The notes beneath the pieces are model-generated. The model did not search any database and had not been told where the DNA came from. It worked only from the letters and a program-made list of their open reading frames with translations. From assembly GCA_963841405.1 (NCBI GenBank), contig CAWJCM010000003.1, positions 186,001 to 250,000 on the forward strand: 64,000 nt of DNA. The letters run 5' to 3'. The translations under genes were made by a program, and so were the position numbers. Origin of the DNA: DATBLE01 sp963841405. Its GTDB lineage: Bacteria; Actinomycetota; Thermoleophilia; Gaiellales; Gaiellaceae. Positions 15,602-23,632 of this stretch are shown here, piece by piece (position 1 is the stretch's first letter; the number at the start of each line of letters is the position of its first letter).

Positions 15602-16737
15602 AGGAGCTTCGCGCGGCCGGGGTGCATGCCCTCGCGCGCGAACTGCTCGCCGTGGCCGAGCCGGCCGGCGACCCGGCCGACGTCGGCCTGCTGCTCGGGG
15701 AGGACGAACGTGATCCCGCGGCCGCCGCGCCCGGCCCGGCCGGTGCGGCCGACCCGGTGCACGTAGCCCTTGTCGTCCTCGGGCGGGTCGTAGTTGATCA
15801 CGTGCGTGATGTCCGAGAGGTCGAGGCCGCGGGCGGCCACGTCTGTCGCGACCAGCGTCTTTACCTTGCCGGCCCGGAACCGTGCGAGCGCGCGCTCGCG
15901 CTGTCCCTGGCTCATGTCGCCGTGGAGCGCCAGCGCGGGCACGTCGCGCGCGTGCAGCTTGCGGGCGAGCCGGTCGGCGCCGCGCTTCGTGCGGACGAAG
16001 ACCAGCGCCAGCTCGCGGTCGGCCTCGAGCTCCTCTACCAGCCGGTCGAGCTTGCCGTCAGCGGTGACGGACACGAACGTGTGCTCGACCTCGCCCTGCT
16101 CTTCGCCGTCGGGCAGCTGAGCCTCGAACCGGACAGGGTTGCTCGTGTACGCCCTTGCCAGATCGCCGACCTCGCCGTCCAGCGTGGCGGAGAAAAGCAT
16201 CGTCTGGCGGGTGCGCGGGAGCCGGCGGACGATCCGATCGACCTGCGGCTTGAAGCCCATGTCGAGCATCCGGTCGGCTTCGTCGAGGACGAGGATGCGG
16301 ACCCGCTCGAGCGAGACCTGGCGGCGCTCGATCAGGTCCTGGAGGCGTCCCGGCGTCGCGATCAGGATGTGGGCGTCTCGTGCACGCTTGGCCTGGCTCG
16401 AGATCGGGGCACCGCCGTACACGGCCGCGGCCCGGAGACCCTTCTGCCTGCCCACGAGCTCGAGCTCACCCGCCACCTGGGCGGCGAGCTCGCGGGTCGG
16501 CACGAGCACGAGGACGGACGGCGTGCCGTCGCCGGGGGTCGCGCGCTCCACGATCGGGAGGGCGAAGGCGAGGGTCTTGCCCGACCCGGTCGGCGCCTTG
16601 GCCAGCACGTCGAGGCCGCCGAGCGCGTCCGGTAGGACGAGTGCCTGGATCGGAAACGGGGTGGCGATGCCGCGCCGTCCGAGCGCATCTGCCACCCCGG
16701 CGCTGATGCCCAGCGCACGGAAAGACTGGTCTTGCAT
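15565..16737 (-). CDS. DEAD-box ATP-dependent RNA helicase (RhlE/DeaD type)
   Basis: A 390-residue helicase with the complete motif set: FRALGIS...GIATPFPIQ (Q motif), APTGSGKT (I), PTRELA (Ia), TPGRL (Ib), DEAD (II), SAT (III), ALVFVRTKRGADRLA (IV), TDVAARGLDL (V) and HRVGRTGRAGRGG (VI). The basic tail after the core is short (SGRRGRRSRW), so it is a minimal helicase probably acting in ribosome assembly or mRNA turnover. ATG at 16737 is preferred over the upstream in-frame start. It begins at the Q-motif and is preceded by AAGGAG 11 nt upstream. It converges on helD with a 37-bp overlap. Confidence 0.93.
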   Translation of the reverse strand: MQDQSFRALGISAGVADALGRRGIATPFPIQALVLPDALGGLDVLAKAPTGSGKTLAFALPIVERATPGDGTPSVLVLVPTRELAAQVAGELELVGRQKGLRAAAVYGGAPISSQAKRARDAHILIATPGRLQDLIERRQVSLERVRILVLDEADRMLDMGFKPQVDRIVRRLPRTRQTMLFSATLDGEVGDLARAYTSNPVRFEAQLPDGEEQGEVEHTFVSVTADGKLDRLVEELEADRELALVFVRTKRGADRLARKLHARDVPALALHGDMSQGQRERALARFRAGKVKTLVATDVAARGLDLSDITHVINYDPPEDDKGYVHRVGRTGRAGRGGRGITFVLPEQQADVGRVAGRLGHGEQFAREGMHPGRAKLLYSGRRGRRSRW

Positions 16738-16876
16738 GTGATGTTCGACTCCTTGATTCGGGATTCGAGATGACCGACCCGAAACGCCCGAAGGAGGAAC
16801 GAGAAGCTCTATCTCACGGGACGGCCCGTTGCCATCCGTGGACACACCGTAGCAGCAGCAGCGGTCGGCGAAGAAC

Positions 16877-16944
16877 GCCGGCTACGACCGAGTTGCGGTC
16901 GCGCCGCCGGTGCCCCTCGATGCGCGCGGAGCGCGCACGAGAGA
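16877..16944 (-). repeat. Structured repeat element, copy A (minus-strand terminator-like)
   Basis: On the plus strand, GCCGGC (16877) and GCCGGT enclose an inner hairpin GACCG-AGTTG-CGGTC, followed by GTGCCCCTCGA and a GCGCG/CGCGC stem ending GAGAGAA. The same arrangement, with conserved loop GTTGC and flanks, recurs at 58914-58980. Read on the minus strand it is a GC-rich hairpin followed by GTTCTTC, downstream of the sigma/anti-sigma operon and upstream of the DEAD-box gene. Terminator function is likely. The conserved flanks suggest something more than a generic terminator. Confidence 0.5.
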
Positions 16945-17004
16945 ACTTTCCGCTCTTTGCGGCATTCGGATCCGCACGGGTCTTGTCGGAACAGGACCGA
17001 TCCC

Positions 17005-17361
17005 CTAGGTTGCTGCTTGCACGGAGCACGGAGCGGGAGTAAGTCGAAGCCGCATCCGAGGGTCGTACGGGGAGGCCGCAAGGCCAAGTCGGAAAGCCAG
17101 CGGAAGCGGTGGATGAAACCGCCACCGGCTCCGTGAATCTATTGGGAGAACCCATGGTTCTCCCAATGGTCCTCTCCTTCTGCTCGCTCGCGGCGCTCGC
17201 ATTGCGCGGCCCCGAGGAACCGGTTGCAGCCGCGGCCGCACAGGTCGGCCGCGGCGGCGCTTGCAATTGACCGGAGCGGCGGCCGGGCCGCCCATCGCCG
17301 CCGACAAGAAAGCGAGTGCCGCGAGCGCGGCCGCCGTGAAGGTGAGGGCTGAAGGCCTCAT
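17005..17361 (-). CDS. Possible small secreted protein (C-terminus uncertain)
   Basis: ATG at 17361 opens with MRPSALTFTAAALAALAFLS, then AMGGPAAAPVNC, a convincing Sec signal peptide with an A-x-A site. After about residue 34 the frame becomes an implausible Arg-rich stretch. The neighbouring frame carries ADLCGRGCNRFLGAAQCE and ends before the hairpin at 17151, suggesting a frameshift or a short true product. It follows the anti-sigma gene by 43 nt and may belong to that operon, where an exported product would fit. I do not recognise the family. Confidence 0.35.
   Translation of the reverse strand: MRPSALTFTAAALAALAFLSAAMGGPAAAPVNCKRRRGRPVRPRLQPVPRGRAMRAPRASRRRGPLGEPWVLPIDSRSRWRFHPPLPLAFRLGLAASPYDPRMRLRLTPAPCSVQAAT
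17151..17177. terminator. Perfect 12-bp hairpin after the sigma/anti-sigma operon
   Basis: ATTGGGAGAACC (17151-17162) and GGTTCTCCCAAT (17166-17177) form a perfect stem with a CAT loop. There is no T-run on either side, so intrinsic termination would be imperfect. Its position downstream of the minus-strand ECF/anti-sigma genes suggests a transcript end or mRNA-stabilising structure. Confidence 0.55.
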
Positions 17362-17404
17362 GCGACCTTCTCGATCGGTGTTCGGCTTCCGACTCGCGTG
17401 ACCA

Positions 17405-17668
17405 CTATGCGTTTCGGCCCCGGCGGAACTCCGCGAACGCCTCGAGCAGTCCGGCGCGGAACTCCGGCGAGAGATCTTCTGCCCGGATCGTTCCGGCGAC
17501 CCGGATCGTCGCTTCGATCTGCTCCAGGTAATGGGTGCAGTGCGGACATCCCGCGAGGTGCGCCTCGAACGACGCCCGCAGCGTAGCGTCCATCGCGTCC
17601 TCGAGGTAATCGGTGACGAGTTCGACGATCTCCTGACACGGAAGCTCCCGAGTGACGACTGTGCTCAT
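17405..17668 (-). CDS. Zinc-finger (zf-HC2) anti-sigma factor
   Basis: An 87-residue soluble protein. The zinc-binding anti-sigma motif is visible as HLAGCPHC (Hx3Cx2C) at about residues 37-44, preceded by CQEIVELVTDYLEDAMD, the canonical zf-HC2 start. No transmembrane helix follows, so it is a cytosolic ZAS-type anti-sigma factor that could respond to redox or metal. The ATG at 17668 overlaps the stop of the ECF sigma gene (ATGA), the classic arrangement for a cognate pair. It should sequester the preceding sigma factor. Confidence 0.9.
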   Translation of the reverse strand: MSTVVTRELPCQEIVELVTDYLEDAMDATLRASFEAHLAGCPHCTHYLEQIEATIRVAGTIRAEDLSPEFRAGLLEAFAEFRRGRNA

Positions 17669-18285
17669 CCATCCTCCAGATACCGCTCGAGCGCGGCCCG
17701 TACCTTCGCCCGGGCCCGGTGGAGCAGTACACGTTGATTCGTCTCGGAAAGGCCGAGAACGTTGCACGCCTCCTCCGCCGACAGCCCCTCCACGTCTCGA
17801 AGGGTGATGACCGCGCGCTGGTTCGGTGGGAGGGCCGAGATCGCCTGCTCGACCCGGGCGCGGGTCTCGGTAGCCAGCAGCCGCTCCTCGGGGACACCGC
17901 GCGGCGGCGCCGCCCACGCCCCACCTCGTGCGAATCGCTCGACCGCCACCGACGTCTGGTCCTCGTCGCCGTCCGCGGCGAGCGACGAGAAAGGCAGGGT
18001 CCGCCCCTCCCGCTGGCCGCGCGTCTTCGCCTTGTTGGTCAGGATCCGGAACAGCCACGTCTTCAAGGACGAGCGGCCTTCGAACCGCTCGATGCCGGTG
18101 AGCACCGCGAGCCACGTCTCCTGCACGACCTCCTCGGCGACGGCTCTCGACGACACGTAAAGCTGCGCCAACCGCAGCAGCGCCGGCCCGTACTTGTCCA
18201 CGAACGCGGCGAAGGCCCGCTCGTCTCCGGCGCGGAGGCCGTTGAGGAGCGGTGCGTCCTCGTCCGGGGGGAGCGACACCGTCAC
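17665..18285 (-). CDS. ECF RNA polymerase sigma factor
   Basis: A 206-residue extracytoplasmic-function sigma factor. Region 2 reads AFVDKYGPALLRLAQLYV...VVQETWLAVLTGIERFEGRS, with SLKTWLFRILTNKAKTR as region 2.4. Region 4 is ISALPPNQRAVITLRDVEGLSAEEAC, with the helix-turn-helix LSETNQRVLLHRARAKVR. The linker between them is unusually long and acidic (SSLAADGDEDQTSVAV). The downstream overlapping zf-HC2 gene encodes its likely anti-sigma factor. The target promoter cannot be read from this window. Confidence 0.93.
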   Translation of the reverse strand: MTVSLPPDEDAPLLNGLRAGDERAFAAFVDKYGPALLRLAQLYVSSRAVAEEVVQETWLAVLTGIERFEGRSSLKTWLFRILTNKAKTRGQREGRTLPFSSLAADGDEDQTSVAVERFARGGAWAAPPRGVPEERLLATETRARVEQAISALPPNQRAVITLRDVEGLSAEEACNVLGLSETNQRVLLHRARAKVRAALERYLEDG

Positions 18286-18440
18286 GCCTCGCGACCCTAA
18301 CGGGCACGCCGTCGGACCGCGCTGCGAGAATCGCGGCTCCGATCAGCGCGCTCCCCCGACGAGGAGCTGATGCGTCGGCTGCGCCGCGTCTGGTACGCGC
18401 GCGAGACGGCGATCCTGGTCAAGCCGGCGATCGACGATCG

Positions 18441-19817
18441 CTACTCGGTCGACTGGCGCGGAAGTGAGATCCAGACGTCGGCTCCGGCCTCGGTGTTGGC
18501 GACGTGCGCTGCGCCGCCGTGCGCCTCGGCGATCGCTCGGACGATCGACAGCCCGAGGCCCGCACCGGCTCCGGTTCGCCCTTCGTCGGGGCGGGTGAAG
18601 CGCTCGAACGCCTGGGGAAGGAACGCCGGTGGAAAACCGGCGCCCTCGTCGCCGACGTGCAGCTCGACCTGTCCATCGGCCGCGGCAGCCGAGAGCCGCA
18701 CGGGCCCCGCGCCGTGTCGAAGCGCGTTGTCGACGAGGTTCCCCAGCGCCTGCCCGAGCCTGAGCCGGTCTCCCTCGACGACCAGGCCGGCGTGAGCAGA
18801 TGCACTGACGTCGCGGCCGGACTCCTCGGCGCGCCACTCGAACCGGCTCGCGACCCCCGCCAGCAGCTGCGACGCGTCGAGTGCCTCCGTCCGCAACTGC
18901 AGCCGGCCGCGATCCGAGCCGGCGATCAGCAGCAGGTCCTCCGCGAGCTGCGCGAGCCGCTCGACCTCGTCCGACGACGCCCGGACCGCCGCCCGCAGCT
19001 CGGCCGCCGACCCGGCGTGCCGCAGAGCGAGCTCGAGCTCGGTTCGCAGGTTGGCGAGCGGGGTCCGCAGCTCGTGCCCGGCGTCGGCGACGAAGTCACG
19101 CTCCCGCTCGAGAGCCGCCTCGAGCCGGTCCAGCATCTCGTTCAGGGTCTGCCCGAGCCGCTCGAGCTCGTCGCGCGTCTCGGGCAGCGGCAGACGCTCG
19201 CCGGGCGTCTCCGCCGAGATCTGGGCGGCCCGGCGGCGCATGCGCTCCACCGGACGCAGCGAGAGGCCGGCGAGCAGGTAGCCGGCGAGGGTGGCGAGCA
19301 CGAGCGCGACCGGCCCGGCGATCAGAAGCTCGTTCCGGAAGCCCGCCAAGGTCTCCGCGCGATCCTGTCGGGTCGCCCCGACGACCAGCACCAGCCGCCG
19401 TCCGCTGCGCCCGACGGGGGTGGCCAACACCCGCGAGGGCTCGTCGAGGCCGGGCACCGGATCGCGGTCGACGAAGATCGAGCCGGCCCGCGCCCGTGTG
19501 ATCTCGGCGGCGGTGAGCACCGCGGCGCCCCCGAGCGGCCGCGTCGCCTGTAGCACGCGTCCGTTCGCGTCGAGCAGCTGGGCGTAGCTCTCGCCGCTCT
19601 CGACGAGCGCGCCGGCGCCCGCGCCCGCGATCGAGGCGCGCGGGTCGCCGGCCAGAGCCGCCAGGTCCTGGGCGCGCAGGCGGAGGTCGCGGTCGAGAGC
19701 GCGGTTCAGGTCTGCGCCGAGCCGCGAGTACAGAAACAGGCTCGTGCCGGCGAGGACAGCGGCCATCGCGAGCGCGAAAGCAGCCGCGACCCGGACCCTG
19801 ATCGGCGCGCGCGTCAC
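18441..19817 (-). CDS. Two-component sensor histidine kinase
   Basis: A 458-residue inner-membrane kinase. A first transmembrane helix (about residues 8-30) is followed by an extracytoplasmic sensor loop of about 130 residues and a second helix (LIAGPVALVLATLAGYLLAG). Then come a HAMP domain, the H-box FVADAGHELRTPLANLR, the N-box LGNLVDNALRHG and the G-boxes VGDEGAGFPP and GAGLGLSIVRAIAEAHGG. It belongs to the OmpR-partner kinase class. Its GTG overlaps the stop of the response regulator (GTGA). The signal is unknown. The divergent secreted protein at 20600 is a candidate target or signal-linked product. Confidence 0.95.
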   Translation of the reverse strand: MTRAPIRVRVAAAFALAMAAVLAGTSLFLYSRLGADLNRALDRDLRLRAQDLAALAGDPRASIAGAGAGALVESGESYAQLLDANGRVLQATRPLGGAAVLTAAEITRARAGSIFVDRDPVPGLDEPSRVLATPVGRSGRRLVLVVGATRQDRAETLAGFRNELLIAGPVALVLATLAGYLLAGLSLRPVERMRRRAAQISAETPGERLPLPETRDELERLGQTLNEMLDRLEAALERERDFVADAGHELRTPLANLRTELELALRHAGSAAELRAAVRASSDEVERLAQLAEDLLLIAGSDRGRLQLRTEALDASQLLAGVASRFEWRAEESGRDVSASAHAGLVVEGDRLRLGQALGNLVDNALRHGAGPVRLSAAAADGQVELHVGDEGAGFPPAFLPQAFERFTRPDEGRTGAGAGLGLSIVRAIAEAHGGAAHVANTEAGADVWISLPRQSTE

Positions 19818-20491
19818 GACGCATCCCTGCAGAGCCGGTACCCCGTGCCGCGTACGGTCTCCAGGGAGCGCCGGCCGAACGGCTCGTCGATCTTCGCCCG
19901 CAGCCGCCGGATGTAGACGTCGACGATGTTCGACCGGTTCTCGTAGGCGAAGTCCCAGGCGTTTTCCAGCAGCTCGTAGCGCGAGAGCACGGTGCCCGCC
20001 CGGCGCATGAACAGCTCGAGCAGCGCGAACTCTCTCGAGGTCAGGTCGATGCGGGTGGCGCCGCGCCGCACCTCATGGGTCGCCGGGTCGAGCCGGAGGT
20101 CTCCGACCTCGAGCACGTTCGGCCGCTCCAGTTCGCCGCGTCGAACGAGCGCCCGCAGGCGAGCGAGCAGCTCGGCGAAGGCGAACGGCTTGACGAGGTA
20201 GTCGTCCGCGCCGGTGTCGAGGCCGGCAACGCGGTCCTCCACCGAGTCGCGGGCGGTCAGCATCAGTACCGGCGTCCAGACGCCGGCCTCGCGGAGCCGG
20301 CGGCAGGTCTCGAAGCCGTTCAGGCCGGGCAGCATCACATCGAGCACGATCGCGTCGTAGGCATGCGCGCCGGCCGACACGAGCGCATCCTCGCCGGTCG
20401 GCGCGACGTCGGCAGCCAGACCCTCCTTGACCAAGCCGCGGCGGAGGAGGCTCGCCATGCGCAGCTCGTCCTCGACGATCAGCACCCGCAC
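19814..20491 (-). CDS. OmpR/PhoP-family response regulator
   Basis: A 225-residue regulator. The receiver domain starts VRVLIVEDELRMASLLRRG, has the phospho-acceptor Asp in AIVLDVMLPGLNG, the switch residue in LMLTARD and Lys in DDYLVKPFAFAELLARL. The C-terminal winged helix runs from LRLDPATHEV to LETVRGTGYRLC. GTG at 20491 is preferred, since it matches receiver N-termini. ATG at 20515 would add eight residues and place the coding start inside a direct-repeat site. Cotranscribed with the downstream kinase. Confidence 0.95.
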   Translation of the reverse strand: MRVLIVEDELRMASLLRRGLVKEGLAADVAPTGEDALVSAGAHAYDAIVLDVMLPGLNGFETCRRLREAGVWTPVLMLTARDSVEDRVAGLDTGADDYLVKPFAFAELLARLRALVRRGELERPNVLEVGDLRLDPATHEVRRGATRIDLTSREFALLELFMRRAGTVLSRYELLENAWDFAYENRSNIVDVYIRRLRAKIDEPFGRRSLETVRGTGYRLCRDAS

Positions 20492-20513
20492 CGACCAATC
20501 GTGACGCAGCCGC

Positions 20514-20552
20514 ATGAACCGCGCATGAACCCCGCGGTCATCGACCGTTCAT
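20514..20552. promoter_or_regulatory. Direct-repeat binding site for an OmpR-family regulator
   Basis: ATGAAC recurs at 20514-20519 and 20525-20530 with an 11-bp period (ATGAACCGCGC then ATGAACCCCGC), and an inverted half-site GTTCAT lies at 20547-20552. Tandem repeats spaced one helical turn apart are the usual recognition pattern for OmpR/PhoP-family regulators. The site lies between the response-regulator gene (minus) and the secreted-protein gene (plus), so it could control both. Confidence 0.65.
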
Positions 20553-20599
20553 CTCGCCCGCCTAGCCTCCTGCCGTCACTGCGAGCGAGGAGGAACACG

Positions 20600-21355
20600 A
20601 TGCGTCTCAGGATCCTGCTCTCGGCCACCCTGATCGCGGGAGCGTTCGGCACGATCGGCGCCGCCGGCGCGTCCCGGCTCGATCCGGGCCGGTTCAGCAG
20701 CATGGTGACGAACTCCTGGTTTCCGCTGAAGCCGGGAACGACCTACACCTACGTGGGGGCCAAGGACGGCAAGCCGTCCCGAGACGTCGTCGACGTCACG
20801 CATCGGACGATCACGATCGCGGGCGTCCCCTGCGTCGTCGTCTCCGACCGCCTCTACCTCGCCGGCCACCTGGAGGAGCGGACGCTCGACTACTACTCGC
20901 AGAACGCGAACGGCGACGTCTGGTACTTCGGCGAGGACACGGCCGAGCTCGACGCGAAGGGGCGCGTGACCGGCACCGAGGGGACCTGGCGGGCCGGCGT
21001 CCGCGGCGCCCGGCCGGGGATCTTGATGTCGGCTCATCCGCGCGTGGGCCAGACGGGACAGCCGGAGTTCTACAAGGGGCACGCCCAGGACCACTTCCGC
21101 GTGGTCGCCTTCCTGGGCCCGAACGCGCTGCGGACGGAGGAGTGGACGCCGCTCGAGCCCGGCGTCCTCGACCACAAGCTGTACGTACGCGGGGTCGGCG
21201 ACGTGCTCGAGCGGACGGTGAAGGGCGGCGACGAGTTGAACGAGCTCGTCTCGGTCGAGGTCGCTAGGCGGCTCCCTCGAGCCCGAACGCCTCGCCGGTC
21301 GCCTCCCCCACGCCCGTCGACTGCCGAAGCGGCATCTCGCGGAGGAGCCAGGTGA
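20600..21355 (+). CDS. Secreted protein of unknown function
   Basis: About 251 residues with a signal peptide (MRLRILLSATLIAGAFGTIG...GAS). The mature part starts LDPGRFSSMVTNSWFPLKPG and includes YTYVGAKDGKPSRDVVDVT, DYYSQNANGDVWYFGEDT and LEPGVLDHKLYVRGVGDV. It looks like a lipocalin/beta-sandwich-like exported protein that I have seen only as hypothetical. A perfect AGGAGG stands 7 nt before the ATG, so unlike many neighbours it has a leader. It is divergent from the two-component genes and shares their repeat site. The last ~30 codons (Arg/Pro-rich) overlap the convergent MFS gene and may follow a lost stop. Confidence 0.7.
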   Translation: MRLRILLSATLIAGAFGTIGAAGASRLDPGRFSSMVTNSWFPLKPGTTYTYVGAKDGKPSRDVVDVTHRTITIAGVPCVVVSDRLYLAGHLEERTLDYYSQNANGDVWYFGEDTAELDAKGRVTGTEGTWRAGVRGARPGILMSAHPRVGQTGQPEFYKGHAQDHFRVVAFLGPNALRTEEWTPLEPGVLDHKLYVRGVGDVLERTVKGGDELNELVSVEVARRLPRARTPRRSPPPRPSTAEAASRGGAR

Positions 21356-22784
21356 GCAGGAAGGCGGCAACACCGACCGCGGCACCGACGAGGAACACCG
21401 GCTGGAGCGACGCGGCGAAGGCCGACACGTACGCATCATGGATCGCCGGCGGCAGGTGCTGGACGGCCTTCGGGTTCGCCGACTTCGGCAACGTGACGCC
21501 GGGCAGCCGGTCGGCCAGGTTCACCCCGAGGCGGTTGGCGAAGATCGCGCCGAAGAGCGCAACGCCGATCGACCCGCCGATCTGCCGGAAGAGCATCGCG
21601 CCCGAGGTGGCCACGCCCATCAGCCGGTGGTCGACGGAGTTCTGGACGGCCAGCACGAGCACCTGCATGACCATGCCGATTCCCACCCCGACGACGAGCA
21701 TGTACGCGGACGCCGTCCAGGTCGAGCTGCCCGCGCCAAGTCGCGAGAGCAGCAGCAGCCCGACGGTCATCACGGCCGTACCCACGATCGGGAACACCTT
21801 GTAGCGCCCGTACCGGGAGATCAGCTGGCCGCCGATGATCGACGCGGCGAGCACGCCGAGCATCATCGGAGTCAGCTGGAGACCCGAGCCGGTCGGGCTC
21901 TCGCTCTTCACGATCTGCAGGAACACCGGCATGTAGACGATCGCCCCGAACAACGCCAGGCCGACCGCGAAGCCGATCGCGCTCGAGGCGACGAACACGC
22001 GGTTGCGGAACAGCGAGAGCGGCATGATCGGCTCGGTCGCGCGCGACTCGGCGAGCACGAACAGCGGCAGCAGCACGGCGGCCAGCACCGCCAGGACGAC
22101 GATCGGCGTAGAGCCCCAGGCATACGTCGTGCCGCCCAGGCTGATCACCAGGATCAACGCCGACAGCCCGCCGGTGAGGAGCGAGGCGCCCAGCCAGTCG
22201 ATCCTGTGCCGCACGCGCTCGACCGGCGCGTGGAAAACGGTGCCGATCACCGCGAGCGCGACGACCCCGATCGGCAGGTTGACGTAGAAGATCCAGCGCC
22301 AGGACAGATGGTCGACGAAGAACCCGCCGAGGAGCGGCCCGATCACGGTCGCCACGCCGAAGACGGCGCCGATGAAGCCCTGGTAGCGGCCGCGCTCGCG
22401 CGGCGCGACCACGTCGCCGATGATCGCGATCGTCGTGATGATCAGGCCACCGGCACCGATTCCCTGGACCGCCCGGAAGGCGATCAGCTGGCCCATGTTC
22501 TGGCTCAGTCCGCAGAGCGCGGAGCCGACCAGGAAGATCACGATCGCGACCTGGAGGACAAGCTTGCGGCCGTAGAGGTCGCCGAGCTTGCCATAGATCG
22601 GCCCCGAAACGGTCGAGGTCAACAGGTAGGCGGTCACGACCCACGAGAGGTGTTGGATCCCGCCGAGGTCGCCGACGATCGTCGGCAGCGCCGTCGAGAC
22701 GATCGTCTGGTCGAGCGCGGCGAGCAGCAGGACGAGGACGAGCGCGCCGAAGATCACCCGGATCCGAGGCGGCTGCGGCGTCAC
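21264..22784 (-). CDS. DHA2-family (EmrB/QacA-type) MFS drug exporter
   Basis: About 506 residues with 14 predicted membrane helices. Family motifs: LDQTIVSTALPTIVGDLG (motif D1), GKLGDLYGRKLVLQ (motif A) and GGFFVDHLSWRWIFYVNLP (motif C region). The protein is probably a proton-driven multidrug exporter in the cytoplasmic membrane. The GTG at 22784 overlaps the stop of the upstream tetR gene (GTGA), so the pair is one operon and the repressor likely controls this pump. The long upstream extension in the same frame is not used. The 3' end overlaps the convergent secreted-protein gene by 92 bp. Confidence 0.93.
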   Translation of the reverse strand: MTPQPPRIRVIFGALVLVLLLAALDQTIVSTALPTIVGDLGGIQHLSWVVTAYLLTSTVSGPIYGKLGDLYGRKLVLQVAIVIFLVGSALCGLSQNMGQLIAFRAVQGIGAGGLIITTIAIIGDVVAPRERGRYQGFIGAVFGVATVIGPLLGGFFVDHLSWRWIFYVNLPIGVVALAVIGTVFHAPVERVRHRIDWLGASLLTGGLSALILVISLGGTTYAWGSTPIVVLAVLAAVLLPLFVLAESRATEPIMPLSLFRNRVFVASSAIGFAVGLALFGAIVYMPVFLQIVKSESPTGSGLQLTPMMLGVLAASIIGGQLISRYGRYKVFPIVGTAVMTVGLLLLSRLGAGSSTWTASAYMLVVGVGIGMVMQVLVLAVQNSVDHRLMGVATSGAMLFRQIGGSIGVALFGAIFANRLGVNLADRLPGVTLPKSANPKAVQHLPPAIHDAYVSAFAASLQPVFLVGAAVGVAAFLLTWLLREMPLRQSTGVGEATGEAFGLEGAA

Positions 22785-23440
22785 GCCGCCGCCCTCCGCC
22801 GGTGGTAGCGCTCGCGCAGCGCGTCGATCGCGCGCTCGAGCCGGCGGCCGGCGAGCGGCGCGACCTCCTGCGGTGTCGCCGCTCCGGGCCGCATGCCGTC
22901 GAGCAGGATGCGCAGGTGCCGGCGCCAGACGTTCGGCGCGATCCCGGCCGTCGCCTCGAGCACCGGCGCGAACGACCACATGGCCAACGAGAGGTCGCCG
23001 ACGGTGAGGTCGTCCCGTACCGCGCCCTGCTGGCGGGCGCGCTCGACCAGCTGCTCGAGCAGGGGGAAGATCAGCCGCCGCCGCTCGGCGATGCCCGAGG
23101 CGCCGCCGTGGCGGAGAAAGAGGCCGCGCAGCGGGAGGTTGCGGGCCTGCAGGCCGAGCACGCGCTCCAGAAACGAGACCAGGCCGGCCCAGGCATCATC
23201 CGCAGCTGCGGCTGCCTCGGCCGCGGCGATCACCTCCTCGATGTGCTCCGCGAAGATCTCCTCGGCGAGCGCCTCGCGGGACGGGAAGTGGCGATAGAGC
23301 GTGCCGATCCCGACGGCGGCGCGGCGGGCGACCTCCTCGAGCGAGGCATCGGGGCCCTGCTCGGCGAAGACCTCGCGGCCCGCGGCCTTCAGCTTGGCTC
23401 GGTTCCGTGCGGCATCACGACGCAGTCGCAGCTGGGTCAC
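22781..23440 (-). CDS. TetR-family repressor of the adjacent MFS exporter
   Basis: A 219-residue protein. The N-terminal DNA-binding domain reads KLKAAGREVFAEQGPDASLE, then EVARRAAVGIGTLYRHFPSREALA, a textbook TetR helix-turn-helix. The C-terminal helices bind an unknown ligand. The GTG at 23440 is supported by TAGCCT ending 6 nt upstream, which would produce a leaderless transcript. A 12+12 bp inverted repeat just upstream is the likely operator. Cotranscribed with the exporter, so expression of both should rise when the ligand is bound. Confidence 0.93.
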   Translation of the reverse strand: MTQLRLRRDAARNRAKLKAAGREVFAEQGPDASLEEVARRAAVGIGTLYRHFPSREALAEEIFAEHIEEVIAAAEAAAAADDAWAGLVSFLERVLGLQARNLPLRGLFLRHGGASGIAERRRLIFPLLEQLVERARQQGAVRDDLTVGDLSLAMWSFAPVLEATAGIAPNVWRRHLRILLDGMRPGAATPQEVAPLAGRRLERAIDALRERYHRRRAAA

Positions 23441-23446
23441 AAGTCC

Positions 23447-23480
23447 AGGCTAGCAGAAGCGGAGGCTACCTCCGTTTCTG
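23447..23480. promoter_or_regulatory. Operator and promoter of the tetR-MFS operon
   Basis: CAGAAGCGGAGG (23454-23465) and CCTCCGTTTCTG (23469-23480) are inverted repeats with one mismatch around a 3-bp centre. The minus-strand -10 TAGCCT is at 23447-23452, 6 nt before the GTG. Repressor bound to the repeat would cover the -35 region. The same intergenic region also drives the small lipoprotein gene on the other strand. Confidence 0.75.
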
Positions 23481-23546
23481 GGCTCGAGCCCGGTCAAACC
23501 GGCGGCCCGAGCCGCGCGTACCCACACCTGACGAAAGGAGGTCTCG

Positions 23547-23630
23547 ATGCGGCACCTCACGCTCGCGGCGATCGGGCTCGCGCTCCTGGCGACGCTCGTC
23601 CTCGCCGGCTGCGGCGGAGGCGGCTACTAG
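23547..23630 (+). CDS. Tiny lipoprotein (27 residues)
   Basis: The translation is a lipoprotein signal peptide, MRHLTLAAIGLALLATLVL, followed by the lipobox LAGC and only GGGGY before the stop. After lipidation and cleavage by signal peptidase II the product would be a hexapeptide, CGGGGY. A near-perfect ribosome-binding site AAAGGAGG stands 6 nt before the ATG. Size and form recall entericidin-like or peptide-pheromone lipoproteins, but no function can be assigned. It is divergent from the tetR-MFS operon and may share its regulation. A GC hairpin follows the stop. Confidence 0.6.
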   Translation: MRHLTLAAIGLALLATLVLAGCGGGGY

Positions 23631-23632
23631 AG

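Noticed and set aside
18300..18440. Small gene between the ECF sigma factor and the histidine kinase
   Set aside because: Short frames on both strands have no start supported by a ribosome-binding site or -10 element and no recognisable motif.
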